The notes below the pieces were generated by a model, which was not told where the DNA came from, ran no database searches, and saw only the letters and a list, made by a program, of their open reading frames with translations. Made by a program: the position numbers and the translations under genes. A stretch of DNA of 64,000 nucleotides, taken from the NCBI GenBank assembly GCA_965204245.1, contig CBDBED010000001.1, positions 496,001-560,000 on the forward strand, in the 5' to 3' direction. This document shows positions 8,680 through 17,036 of this stretch, piece by piece. This DNA comes from JAAXIE01 sp965204245 (GTDB taxonomy: Bacteria > Chloroflexota > Dehalococcoidia > Lucifugimonadales > JAAXIE01). How positions within the stretch are numbered: the stretch's first letter is position 1; every line of letters starts with the position of its first letter.

Positions 8680-9309
8680 ATGGCGTTGATCGCCGTTAGC
8701 TGCCCCCACGATGCTGAATTCTTGGCCTACGCCGGAGCCCTCGCTTCCTTCGACGTAGATTTGTACCGCCTGCCTGCTGTGAACGCTGCTCGACTCAGTA
8801 GTCATGGCTTGGGGAGCGCCGAGGCTCTTCTCGTTGGTGGCGGCCCTGACTTGGACGGCTTTGGGTTGGAGGCTCAGCGGGCAGTGCTGAGGCAGGCGTT
8901 GGAAAGGGACCTGCCGGTCCTAGCGATAGGGTCCGGCATGCAGTTGTTGAACCTCGTGTTCGGCGGGAAACTGCTGGACGACCTGCCGGAGCATGCCCCT
9001 CTGACGGGCCAGCAGGAGGCGTTACGCCACCAAGCCTACATCACCCCAGGGAGCAAGCTGTCGGCGATTCTGGGGCCGGGGGGGTTCTTCCGGGTGAACA
9101 GCTGGCACCGCCGAGGGCTGCGCGAAGCGCAACGGGCACCTGGGCTGATGACGTCGGCCTACTCACTGGAGGACGGTGTGGTGGAAGCCGTGGAGAGCCC
9201 GAGTCACGACTGGGTTATCGGGGTGCAGTTCCAGCCGGAACGGGTGGAGGAAGTGCCCCGGTCGTTCGCGAACCTCTTCACTTGTTTAGTGCAGCGCATC
9301 GGCCACTGA
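8680..9309 (+). CDS. Class I glutamine amidotransferase-like protein lacking catalytic Cys and His
   Basis: 209 residues with the fold signature of class I glutamine amidotransferases/peptidase C26 (PuuD-like): GGGPDLDG near residue 53, the nucleophile elbow LAIGSGMQLLN at 81-91, VNSWHRRG at 140, and VIGVQFQPE at 179-187. In active members the elbow is GICxGMQ and the C-terminal motif is GVQWHPE. Here the Cys position is Gly84 and the His position is Gln185; only Glu187 of the triad remains. It is therefore probably not a glutaminase or gamma-glutamyl hydrolase and may bind a ligand or act as a regulator. It is divergent from the greA fusion and precedes gyrA. The frame is intact, which argues against simple decay. 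Confidence 0.75.
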   Translation: MALIAVSCPHDAEFLAYAGALASFDVDLYRLPAVNAARLSSHGLGSAEALLVGGGPDLDGFGLEAQRAVLRQALERDLPVLAIGSGMQLLNLVFGGKLLDDLPEHAPLTGQQEALRHQAYITPGSKLSAILGPGGFFRVNSWHRRGLREAQRAPGLMTSAYSLEDGVVEAVESPSHDWVIGVQFQPERVEEVPRSFANLFTCLVQRIGH

Positions 9310-9397
9310 CGAACGTTCGCTAGTGCTCCAACTTGGACCCTAGCACTAATGAGACGGTTTGCGTCTGTTCTGGTAAAATGTCGTTTTCAAGTATGTA

Positions 9398-9442
9398 GTG
9401 GTTCGGGCGTGCATGACATACATTTTCTGGGGCCTGAACCAC
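9398..9442 (+). promoter_or_regulatory. Inverted repeat in the gyrA upstream region
   Basis: GTGGTTCGGGC (9398-9408) pairs with GCCTGAACCAC (9432-9442) at ten of eleven positions, with a 23-base loop, ending 23 bases before the gyrA start. A TAAAAT -10-like box lies at 9374-9379, so the structure would sit in the 5' leader. A second dyad, TAGTGCT/AGCACTA (9321-9327, 9342-9348), follows the upstream gene. Function unknown; it could be an operator or a leader hairpin. Confidence 0.35.
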
Positions 9443-9465
9443 AAAATAGTAGGGGGTAGAGGAGC

Positions 9466-12051
9466 GTGACCACCTCCGGAACCGTGTTGCCCGTCCGCAT
9501 AGATGAGGAAATGCGGACTTCTTATCTCAGCTATGCGATGAGCGTCATCGTCTCACGTGCTTTGCCCGATGTGCGTGACGGTCTCAAGCCTGTGCAGCGA
9601 CGCATCCTCTATGCGATGGATGAGATCGGCTCGCGCCCTGGCACGGCGTACAAGAAGAGCGCCCGCATAGTTGGCGAGGTGCTGGGCAAGTACCACCCCC
9701 ACGGGGATGCTTCGGTGTACGACGCCTTGGTGCGCATGGCGCAGGACTTCAGCATGCGGTACCCGTTGGTGGACGGCCAAGGCAATTTTGGCAGCGTGGA
9801 CGACGACCCCCCGGCTTCGATGCGATATACCGAGGCTAGGCTCGCCTCCATATCCACCGAGTTACTGGACGACATCGATCTCAACACCGTCGACTTTGCC
9901 ACCAACTTCGATGACACGCTTTCGGAGCCGACGGTGCTACCCGCACGGTTGCCCCACATGCTCATCAACGGAGCGTCGGGAATCGCGGTGGGCATGGCGA
10001 CCAACATCCCGCCGCATAATCTGACGGAGATATGCGACGCCATCTCTCACTTGGTGGACCACCCCGACGCCACCACGCAGGCATTGATGAGGTTCGTCCC
10101 TGGGCCGGACTTCCCCACGGCAGGCATCATTCGCGGACACTCGGGCATCATTTCAGCCTACGAAGGCGGGCAAGGACGCATCGTGGTGGAGGCCAATGCC
10201 ACCATTGAGGAGATGCGAGGCAACCGTGAACAGATTGTCATCACCGAGTTGCCATACCAAGTTAACAAGGCCTCCTTAGTGGAGAAGATTGCAGGGCTGA
10301 TGCGGGAACGTCGCGTAGAGGGTATCTCGGATGTGCGTGACGAGTCGGACCGGCAGGGTCTCCGAGTGGTGGTGGAGCTACGCCGTGACGCCAACGCACG
10401 CGTGGTGCTGAACAACCTCTACAGGCATACCCAGTTACGCACTGCGTTCCATGTGATGCTACTGGCTCAAGTGGACGGCCAGCCTCAGATGCTGGGTCTG
10501 CGCCGGGCGTTGCAGCTATTCATCGAGCACCGGCAGCGGGTCATCGTTCGGCGTACCGAGTTCCTGTTGCAGAAGGCGCGAGACCGGGCCCACATTGTTG
10601 AGGGGTTGCTGCTGGCCCTGAACCGGCTGGATGAAGTTATCGAAATCATACGGAATTCTGCCGATGTGGAGACGGCCCGGCAGAACCTGATGGATGACCT
10701 GACCCTCACTGAAGTGCAGGCGCAGGCGATCCTCGACATGCAGTTGCGCCGGTTGGCTGCCTTGGAACGGGAAAGACTGGAGAACGAGCATCAAGAACTG
10801 CTGAAGACCATCGCTGAACACGAGGCGATGCTGGCCGACCCGGCCAAGGTGCTGGCGGCGGTCAAGAGTGAGACACTAGCCCTCAAGAAGAAGTTCGGTG
10901 ACAAGCGACGCACCCAGATTAGCGAAGAGGAGGCTGCTGAGCTGGGTCGGGAGGACTACATTCACCATGCGGAAATGGTGGTGACTCTCAGCCAGCGCGG
11001 GTACATCAAGCGCATACCCTCCGAGACCTACAAGCGACAGCATCGTGGAGGCAAGGGCGTGAGAGGCATGTCCACCCGTGATGACGATGCACTACAGGAC
11101 TTAGTGGTGTCCGACACCCACGATACGCTGCTGTTCTTCACCAATCGTGGCCGCGCCTACCCCCTACGATGCTTCGATATCTCCGAGGACTCCTCTCGCA
11201 CGACTAGGGGCACGCCCATCGTCAACCTGATACCCGTTGCCAATGGGGAGCGGGTCAATGCCGTGCTGGCCGTGCCCGATCTCCGGGAACGGGGGAATGT
11301 GTTTGTCCTAGCTACTCGCCGTGGACAGGTGAAGATGCTGCGCCCTGGGGACTTGGCTGGGATAAGGGCCAAAGGCCTGATAGTGATGAACCTGAAGGAA
11401 GGGGATGAGGTGGTCTCCGCCCGCATCGTGAAGGAGGGCGGGGACGTGTTACTCATCACGGAGATGGGGCAGTCCATCCGGTTTGCCGTGTCGGATGTGC
11501 GCCAGATGGGCCGTCAGGCCGGAGGTGTGGGAGGCATCAAGCTGGCCAGTGGCGACCAAGTGGTGGCCATGGATGTGGCATTACAGAACGGCTTTCTGCT
11601 CACTGCCAGTCGCAACGGCTATGGCAAATGCACGAATCTGGCCAACTACCGCAGGCAAGGGCGAAATGGCCTCGGCATACGCACTTTCCGTGTGAGTGAT
11701 GTGACAGGCCCGGTAGTGGCGGCCAGGGTGGTGACTGAGGCCGAGGGCCAGGAGATCATGCTCATTTCGGCCAAGGGACAGGTGATACGGGTCAGCTTGG
11801 AGGACTTCCGGGTGGTGGGCCGCAACACGCAGGGCGTGCGCATCTGGCGTGACAAGGTGGAGGACGACTACGTTGCTTCCCTGACCTGCCTCATGCCCCA
11901 AGACCGGGGCAGTGAGACCCCCACCGACGAAATCGAGCCTGAGGTAGCGTCGGACACCCCGGTGCCGGTGGCAGCCGCGTCGCGCAATGGGGCATCCGCT
12001 GAGACTGAAGATGCCGGTGATGATGACGAGGAGGAAGGCGACGGGGAGTAG
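9466..12051 (+). CDS. gyrA: DNA gyrase subunit A
   Basis: 861 residues, full length. It starts at a GTG preceded by a purine-rich GGGGGTAGAGGAG. The breakage-reunion domain is clear (LPDVRDGLKPVQRRILYAMD; catalytic Tyr121 in ASMRYTEARL), as are the coiled-coil tower and the C-terminal beta-pinwheel with repeated GR-rich blades. The GyrA box reads QHRGGKG. The quinolone region has Ala82-Ser83 and Asp86 (GDASVYDA); if aligned to the E. coli hotspot, Ala takes the position usually held by Ser. The very C terminus is acidic (DDDEEEGDGE). The enzyme introduces negative supercoils with GyrB; gyrB is not in this window. A strong hairpin follows at 12158. Confidence 0.97.
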   Translation: MTTSGTVLPVRIDEEMRTSYLSYAMSVIVSRALPDVRDGLKPVQRRILYAMDEIGSRPGTAYKKSARIVGEVLGKYHPHGDASVYDALVRMAQDFSMRYPLVDGQGNFGSVDDDPPASMRYTEARLASISTELLDDIDLNTVDFATNFDDTLSEPTVLPARLPHMLINGASGIAVGMATNIPPHNLTEICDAISHLVDHPDATTQALMRFVPGPDFPTAGIIRGHSGIISAYEGGQGRIVVEANATIEEMRGNREQIVITELPYQVNKASLVEKIAGLMRERRVEGISDVRDESDRQGLRVVVELRRDANARVVLNNLYRHTQLRTAFHVMLLAQVDGQPQMLGLRRALQLFIEHRQRVIVRRTEFLLQKARDRAHIVEGLLLALNRLDEVIEIIRNSADVETARQNLMDDLTLTEVQAQAILDMQLRRLAALERERLENEHQELLKTIAEHEAMLADPAKVLAAVKSETLALKKKFGDKRRTQISEEEAAELGREDYIHHAEMVVTLSQRGYIKRIPSETYKRQHRGGKGVRGMSTRDDDALQDLVVSDTHDTLLFFTNRGRAYPLRCFDISEDSSRTTRGTPIVNLIPVANGERVNAVLAVPDLRERGNVFVLATRRGQVKMLRPGDLAGIRAKGLIVMNLKEGDEVVSARIVKEGGDVLLITEMGQSIRFAVSDVRQMGRQAGGVGGIKLASGDQVVAMDVALQNGFLLTASRNGYGKCTNLANYRRQGRNGLGIRTFRVSDVTGPVVAARVVTEAEGQEIMLISAKGQVIRVSLEDFRVVGRNTQGVRIWRDKVEDDYVASLTCLMPQDRGSETPTDEIEPEVASDTPVPVAAASRNGASAETEDAGDDDEEEGDGE

Positions 12052-12157
12052 TCCCTGAGTCGTCCTCGCAGGGCCAGCCTTAAGGACTCGTTCAGTTGAG
12101 CGATTCTTGTCTTGCCTGCCGGGTGAGCGGCGTATAGAATCTCACGTCGGGCCTGAT

Positions 12158-12179
12158 GCGGGGCCGCTTGCGGCCCCGC
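12158..12179 (+). terminator. Hairpin terminator after gyrA
   Basis: A perfect 10-base stem (GCGGGGCCGC and its complement) closes on two bases about 105 bases after the gyrA stop. It is followed by a T-containing but not continuous tract (tgcgtgttt). It probably acts as an intrinsic terminator, though the short U tract leaves room for doubt. Confidence 0.6.
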
Positions 12180-12222
12180 TGCGTGTTTCCTCCATATCTC
12201 TTGGCGGCAAAGGAGCCGAGGA

Positions 12223-12912
12223 ATGAAGCTGGTGTTCATACATGGTTCGGGAGAATCAAGCATCACGTTCTATTACCAGATGAGGCATTTCCGTAATTCC
12301 AAAGGCCTCGACCTCCCGGGGCACCCTGCCGGAAGACCATGCACCAGCATCGAGGGCTATGTGGAGTGGGTGCGGGGATTCATCACGGCGAGGCGTTACA
12401 AGGACGTAATCCTCTGTGGACACTCCATGGGCGGAGCTATCGCCCAGCAGTTCGGACTCATGTACCCCGATGAAATCAGGGGTCTCATACTGCTGGGGAC
12501 CGGAGCCCGGCTGAGGGTGCATCCCACGTACCTCCAGCAGGCCCAAGACGGCGTGAAGGACAAGGACCAATGGCTGGATATACGACGCTCCACCTTTGAC
12601 AAGGTGCCCCAGGATGTCTACGACATGCTGATGCGCAAGGGAGAAGAGGTCGGACCCGCGGTGCAGCATAACGACCTGATGTGCTGTGACAGGTTCGACA
12701 TCATGGAGAAGGTGCAGAAGATATCGCTGCCCACTGCCATCATCTGTGGTTCTGAAGATGTGATGACGCCGGTCAAGTACAGCAATTACTTGCAGGACAA
12801 AATATCGGGGTCGAACCAGACAGTAATTGACGGAGCGAGCCACTTCGCTCAGGTGGAGAAGCCCTATGAGGTCAACCGGGCCATAGAGGACTTCGTGGCC
12901 AGCTTGGCCTAG
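12223..12912 (+). CDS. Alpha/beta hydrolase
   Basis: 229 residues with a standard alpha/beta hydrolase layout: an HGSGES oxyanion strand at the N terminus (FIHGSGES), the nucleophile elbow GHSMGG near residue 67, the acid in CGSEDVMTP, and the catalytic His in DGASHFAQVEKP. This is a complete Ser-Asp-His triad. The substrate is unknown; relatives include esterases, lactonases and C-C hydrolases. The ATG at 12223 follows AGGAGCCGAGG. Its stop is six bases from the end of the convergent flavin reductase gene, with no room for a separate terminator between them. Confidence 0.85.
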   Translation: MKLVFIHGSGESSITFYYQMRHFRNSKGLDLPGHPAGRPCTSIEGYVEWVRGFITARRYKDVILCGHSMGGAIAQQFGLMYPDEIRGLILLGTGARLRVHPTYLQQAQDGVKDKDQWLDIRRSTFDKVPQDVYDMLMRKGEEVGPAVQHNDLMCCDRFDIMEKVQKISLPTAIICGSEDVMTPVKYSNYLQDKISGSNQTVIDGASHFAQVEKPYEVNRAIEDFVASLA

Positions 12913-12918
12913 GGTTAG

Positions 12919-13410
12919 CTACTCGTTGGCTGGGACGCTGGTGTTCCACTGGCTCTCGAAAAAGAGCAGGGGCGCGCCGTGTTCTCCCAGCTTCATTTCT
13001 TCCACGCAACCCACGTAGATGGTGTGGTCCCCGTATACGTGTGAACCTAGGACGCGGCAGGCCATGGAGACCATGGAGCCGTCCAACATTGGGATGCCGT
13101 CGGCGGACGTGGAATAGGTCCAGTCGATTTCCCCTGTGCGGTCTTCAGGTCTGCGGGCGAAATACTGGCCCACGGGCAGTTGATCGGTACCCAGGACGTT
13201 GACGCCGAAGGTGCCTTGGCTCTCGACGTAATTGTAAGTGCGGGCGTTGTGGGCGACGCAGACTAGGATGGCTGGCGGCTCGAGGCATACAGAGGTGAAG
13301 GAGTTGGCTGTCATCCCGTGCACCTCGCCCGCGTCGTCCAGGGTGGTGACCACGGTGACGCCGGTAGCGAACCTGCCCATGGCACTGCGGAAATCGTTTC
13401 TGCTAACCAA
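12919..13410 (-). CDS. Flavin reductase family protein (FMN-binding split barrel)
   Basis: 163 residues with the flavin-reductase-like split-barrel signature: FRSAMGRFATGVTVVTT, the FMN-binding block GMTANSFTSVCLEPPAILVCV, then FGVNVLG. Such proteins reduce FMN or FAD with NAD(P)H and usually feed a separate flavin-dependent monooxygenase. No monooxygenase is adjacent; the LLM-class enzyme at 55 kb is a distant candidate partner. It is convergent with the hydrolase gene and divergent from the CitE-like gene. Length and start are normal for the family. Confidence 0.88.
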   Translation of the reverse strand: MVSRNDFRSAMGRFATGVTVVTTLDDAGEVHGMTANSFTSVCLEPPAILVCVAHNARTYNYVESQGTFGVNVLGTDQLPVGQYFARRPEDRTGEIDWTYSTSADGIPMLDGSMVSMACRVLGSHVYGDHTIYVGCVEEMKLGEHGAPLLFFESQWNTSVPANE

Positions 13411-13525
13411 CGTCCTACCCTTTTTTTCGAGTGTGTGCGATTATATCGCCCACATATAGGAGGGGCAATAATTGGCGTAGTTGGCCAGCCCCGTCTCACC
13501 GAGCCCCCGACAGGAGAGATTCCCC

Positions 13526-14407
13526 TTGGAATTGCTTCGCAGCCTGATTTTTGTGCCTGGCAACCGTGCCAATATGTTGGAGAAGGCTCGGGATTTCCCG
13601 GCTGACGTGATAGTGGCAGACTTGGAGGACTCTGTGCCTCCGGGTGAGAAAATGGCTGCGCGGGATATGGTGGCGGAGGTGGGGCCTGGGCTGTGCGCCA
13701 AGGGCCGGAAGCTGATGGTCAGGCTGAACTCGCTGGATACCGGGCTGACGCGGGATGAACTGGCGGCGGTCATTGGGCCGCACCTGTATGGGGTCAGCTT
13801 GGGGAAAGTGGAGTCCACCTACGACATCCGTGAGATGGAGCGCATTGCGGGCACGCTGGAGACGGCGAACGGTCTGGAGCGGGGACGGCTGCGCCTCATA
13901 CCATGGCTGGAGAGTGCCCGCGGGGTGCATTTTGCGTATGAGATAGCTACAGCGTCGCCCCGCATCGTGGGAGTGGCGTTTGGTGGCGAAGACTACACCC
14001 AGGACATGGGTGTGCGCCGCACCGAGTCGGGCGAGGAGGTATACCACGCGCGGGCTCAGGTGGCGATAGCTGCGCGGGCGGCACGGGTTCTGGCTCTGGA
14101 TGGAGTATTCGTGCGGTTCCGCGACCAAGAGGGGCTGGAGGCGGATGTGGAGCAGGCCGTGAGCATGGGATACAAGGGCAAGTTCGCCATCCACCCGTCC
14201 CAGATAGATACCTTCAACCGCATGTTCAGCCCATGGCCCGAGGACGTGGAGTATGCCCGGCGGGTAGTGGCAGCTTGGGAAGAGGCCGAGCTGGAGGGAC
14301 GCGGGTCGGTGGCCTTGGACGGCAAGATGGTGGATGTGCCGGTGGTGAAGCGGGCCAGAGATTTGCTGGCTTTAGCCGATGCGATAGAGGCTGCATCGAG
14401 TGGATAG
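13526..14407 (+). CDS. HpcH/HpaI aldolase/citrate lyase (CitE-like) family protein
   Basis: About 293 residues. It begins LRSLIFVPGNRANMLEKA and contains the metal-site block DVIVADLEDSVPPGEK and the C-terminal KFAIHPSQI typical of CitE/MclA-like CoA-ester lyases. Such enzymes cleave or form C-C bonds in malyl-, citramalyl- or citryl-CoA-type substrates with Mg2+; the exact substrate cannot be read from sequence. The open frame reaches a TTG at 13481. The TTG at 13526 has AGGAGAG at an ideal distance and matches the family N terminus, so it was chosen. folB follows after 15 bases, probably in the same transcript. Confidence 0.87.
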   Translation: MELLRSLIFVPGNRANMLEKARDFPADVIVADLEDSVPPGEKMAARDMVAEVGPGLCAKGRKLMVRLNSLDTGLTRDELAAVIGPHLYGVSLGKVESTYDIREMERIAGTLETANGLERGRLRLIPWLESARGVHFAYEIATASPRIVGVAFGGEDYTQDMGVRRTESGEEVYHARAQVAIAARAARVLALDGVFVRFRDQEGLEADVEQAVSMGYKGKFAIHPSQIDTFNRMFSPWPEDVEYARRVVAAWEEAELEGRGSVALDGKMVDVPVVKRARDLLALADAIEAASSG

Positions 14408-14422
14408 CCTTCGGAGGCGGGC

Positions 14423-14788
14423 GTGACGGACCGCATCCTGCTGGAGGGGATGCAGTTCTTCGGCTTCCATGGAAACAACCCGGAGGAGCGGGAACTGGGG
14501 CAGCCCTTCCTCGTCGACCTTGAGGTGGAAGCGGATCTGTCGGCTGCGGTCAGGTCGGACTCGCTGGACGACACTATCAACTATGCTGCGCTGTACCGTG
14601 CCGTGAAGGGCGTGATGGAGGGGCCTCCCCGAAACCTGTTGGAAGCAGTGGCGCAGGACATCGCGGATGCGGTGCTGGGCGGCTTCGCCGTGGAGGCCGT
14701 GAGGGTGCAGGTGCGGAAGACGCAGCCGCCGATACGGGATGCGCGGTTGGGTAGCGCCGGGGTGGAGATAGTGCGCAGGCGGGGTTGA
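14423..14788 (+). CDS. folB: Dihydroneopterin aldolase
   Basis: 121 residues, the normal size for FolB. It starts with GTG after GGAGG. Family residues are present: FFGFHGNNPEERELGQPF with the active-site Glu, DTINYAALY with the conserved Tyr, and VRVQVRKTQPPI with the catalytic Lys. The enzyme converts 7,8-dihydroneopterin to 6-hydroxymethyl-dihydropterin and glycolaldehyde in folate synthesis. It follows the CitE-like gene by 15 bases. No other folate genes are nearby, as is common in scattered genomes. Confidence 0.93.
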   Translation: MTDRILLEGMQFFGFHGNNPEERELGQPFLVDLEVEADLSAAVRSDSLDDTINYAALYRAVKGVMEGPPRNLLEAVAQDIADAVLGGFAVEAVRVQVRKTQPPIRDARLGSAGVEIVRRRG

Positions 14789-14845
14789 GGTCGCGCTGCT
14801 TTTGGCTTACTGGCGTTCTCGCTTACCTCTCACAGTCATCGCGAA

Positions 14846-15001
14846 AAATGGGAAGGATATTCCCATTTCATTCCCATTTTCTTGCTAACTCCTACCGAAA
14901 CCTTCCTGTTCTTTGGACTTCGCCAGATACAAAATGGGAAACCATTCGTATCTGGCGCGATTTTTTCGTAGCTATTTCGATTCCCATTTTCCCATTTTTG
15001 T
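14846..15001. repeat. AT-rich inverted and direct repeats in the folB-methylase spacer
   Basis: The 347-base gap between folB and the convergent methylase holds no gene. It contains AAATGGGAA (14846-14854) paired with TTCCCATTT (14860-14868), further TTCCCATTTT copies near 14871, and ATTCCCATTTTCCCATTTTT close to 14980-15000. A separate perfect 10-base inverted repeat, CGCCAGATAC (14921-14930) and GTATCTGGCG (14948-14957), lies between them. Base content is much more AT-rich than the flanks. It could be a bidirectional terminator or a decayed mobile remnant. Confidence 0.6.
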
Positions 15002-15135
15002 AGCTGGCCCCTAGCTGAGTTGGCTTCCCACTTTTTCGAAAGCGCCCAGGAAGCGGGCTGGGCTGTCCGGGTCGCATGATTGATTCTAGCGCGAGCAGCC
15101 CGACGGGGGTCAACAAGAAAATGTCATGGGGGGTG

Positions 15136-16422
15136 TCAGCGGGGACGCTCCATCACCACTAGATGCTCGGTAGTCATCCGCGGATCAGCCTCCCCCGTGG
15201 CGGGGTTGGCGCGGTAGAAGAACATGGCGCGGGAGACGATGCTGTCCACGAGGGTGGTCTGGTGGCGCCAGCCGATGTGGGAGAAGTGCTCGACGGCAAT
15301 CTGGGAGATGGGTATGGGCATCCCCCGGACGGATGCCGGGCCGACGAAGAGGAGTAGGTGGCGGCGGATGCTCTTCTGTAGGCGGGTCAGGGCCCCGAAG
15401 ACACCCCAGAAGTAACGCTGGTAGAGGAGCCTCAAATGGGGCTCCTCTATTCTTTCCAGATAGTCCTCGTAGGTGCGCGAGTAGATGGGGACCCCGTCGA
15501 CGCGCTGGTAGGGCATCTCCAAGCGTCCGAGGTCGCGGACTTGGTCTTCGGTCCAGCCCAACCATAGCAGATCCATCTTGAAGCGGCGGATGTATTCCTG
15601 GGCCTGCATATAGGGAGGCGAGGTGAGGAGTATGTCGTGCTCGCGTTCCAGTGGTTGGATGAGGGTGTTGACGCCGCCGGTGACGTGGGACTCGACATCG
15701 GCGGGCTCCATGGCTTGGTACTGGCGCTGGGCTTTCAGGATGTGGGCCATGCCGTCGCGGAGCATGCGATAGAACTTGGCCTGCCAGTCTTCCTCCAAGA
15801 GGTTGTCGATGCGACGGCGGGAGAGGGGGGACTGCGAAAGCTTCTGGCGTTTCTCGTCGTTGAAGGAGTAGTGCTGGGTCGCCTTGAGCAGGGGTATCAA
15901 CAGGATGCTCTTGGCTGCGCCGTCGGGCAGGCTGTGGTAGAAGCTCCATGCTTGGCCGAGCATCGGGAGGAAGGCTTGGTGGTGCCAATAGTCGACCTTG
16001 CTCCACGCAGGACGGAACGGGTGTTGGTGAGCCTTGAGTTGGTGTACGAGGGCGTCGGGGTGGACGTCGGGAGGTCCCATGATGGAAAGGTCGTGGAGGG
16101 TGGGCATCAAGGGGTTGAGGTCCCACATCTCGTAGGGGTTGGCTTGGGTGCGGGCGACGGTGCCGACGGTGCCGTAGCCGGCGAAGGGGTCGATGACGGA
16201 CTCGCCTGCGCCACCGAAGCGGTGCAGGGCATAGGAGACCACTTGCGGGATGAACTTGGCGGGGTAGCGGTAGAGGCCGAAGGTGGCGTAGGTGGTGGAT
16301 GGGATATGGGGTGCAAGTTCGCGGAAGGAGACGAATTCGGATTGTGCCTCGCCATTTCCCGCGTCTGTGGAACGTTTCGGGGTAGCCGTTGTAATGGTCA
16401 TACCGACATAACCTTTCGGCAT
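15136..16422 (-). CDS. DNA methyltransferase (N4-cytosine/N6-adenine type), putative RM modification subunit
   Basis: 428 residues. The SAM-binding motif DPFAGYGT is at residues 78-85, preceded by RYPAKFIPQ as in many amino-methyltransferases. The catalytic motif TSPPY is at 267-271. Motif I before motif IV and the SPPY form suggest an N4-cytosine or N6-adenine DNA methylase acting on a specific site. The next gene upstream (16427-16930), five bases away on the same strand, looks like a PD-(D/E)XK nuclease, so the pair is probably a small restriction-modification system. An internal ATG at 16401 (MTITTATPKR) is an alternative start. A methylase guarding against other elements is also possible. 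Confidence 0.8.
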   Translation of the reverse strand: MPKGYVGMTITTATPKRSTDAGNGEAQSEFVSFRELAPHIPSTTYATFGLYRYPAKFIPQVVSYALHRFGGAGESVIDPFAGYGTVGTVARTQANPYEMWDLNPLMPTLHDLSIMGPPDVHPDALVHQLKAHQHPFRPAWSKVDYWHHQAFLPMLGQAWSFYHSLPDGAAKSILLIPLLKATQHYSFNDEKRQKLSQSPLSRRRIDNLLEEDWQAKFYRMLRDGMAHILKAQRQYQAMEPADVESHVTGGVNTLIQPLEREHDILLTSPPYMQAQEYIRRFKMDLLWLGWTEDQVRDLGRLEMPYQRVDGVPIYSRTYEDYLERIEEPHLRLLYQRYFWGVFGALTRLQKSIRRHLLLFVGPASVRGMPIPISQIAVEHFSHIGWRHQTTLVDSIVSRAMFFYRANPATGEADPRMTTEHLVVMERPR

Positions 16423-16426
16423 CTAC

Positions 16427-16930
16427 CTACGTGATAAGCGAGTTCTGAAGGCTTGAAAGGTACCCATCGTTCCAGTTCAACAGGATGTCCCAGTTATTGC
16501 GTACCATACGAATCTTCTTCAGTGATACTGACGTCTTGTAAAGGGAAGCAAACCGAACCGGGAAGAGGTACAGGTCGAGGTCGTCACGGCTTACCCCGAT
16601 CATGAGGTCGCAGTGCTCCTCCGTATACTTGTAGGTCTTCACACCAGATATGGTTATCCTGTCCACGCCCCCTCTACCACCACCCGTCAGGCTCAGGCTG
16701 CCTTGGCAGGTCTTCACCTGTGCCTTGAGAAGCATTTCAGAAGTTCCCGGGCCATTCGTGAAGGCTTGGACCAACACGTCGTAATTGGCCGTGGTCACAC
16801 TACAGACGGATACATCGAACCCCAGACGCATCAGAAGGCCGGTTACTAGGTGCTCGTGGGCTGCTCCCAGCACACTCCCGGACTTACCACTGACCTTTCC
16901 GGTAACGTCGATGTCGGTTAGCTTACCCAC
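16427..16930 (-). CDS. Putative PD-(D/E)XK restriction endonuclease
   Basis: 167 residues, no close family recognised. The spacing of Glu26 (AAHEHLVTGLLMRLGFDV), Asp51 (NYDVLV) and Gln71-Val-Lys73 (LKAQVKT) matches the nuclease core E...D...(D/E/Q)xK found in small type II endonucleases. The predicted order, helix with Glu, strand with Asp, strand with QxK, also fits. It sits directly before the methylase on the same strand with a 5-base gap. Inference: it is the restriction half of an RM pair. Alternatives are a repair nuclease or a short hypothetical protein. The MGKLTDID start is preceded by no strong ribosome site. Confidence 0.5.
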   Translation of the reverse strand: MGKLTDIDVTGKVSGKSGSVLGAAHEHLVTGLLMRLGFDVSVCSVTTANYDVLVQAFTNGPGTSEMLLKAQVKTCQGSLSLTGGGRGGVDRITISGVKTYKYTEEHCDLMIGVSRDDLDLYLFPVRFASLYKTSVSLKKIRMVRNNWDILLNWNDGYLSSLQNSLIT

Positions 16931-17036
16931 TGGAAGGTGGAGGCGATAGAGGCTACTTGTCAGCGATTGTCGAGATGGTCTTGCCTTATGTCAAGGCGAC
17001 GCCACGTGGCCTAGTAGCGTGCCTTCGTACAATCTA

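Noticed and set aside
9310..9319. Palindrome CGAACGTTCG as a LexA box
   Set aside because: The Gram-positive SOS box has four bases between the half-sites; here there are none.
13441..13525. Longer N terminus of the CitE-like protein from TTG 13481
   Set aside because: The extra 15 residues do not match the family, and the TTG at 13526 has a much better ribosome site.
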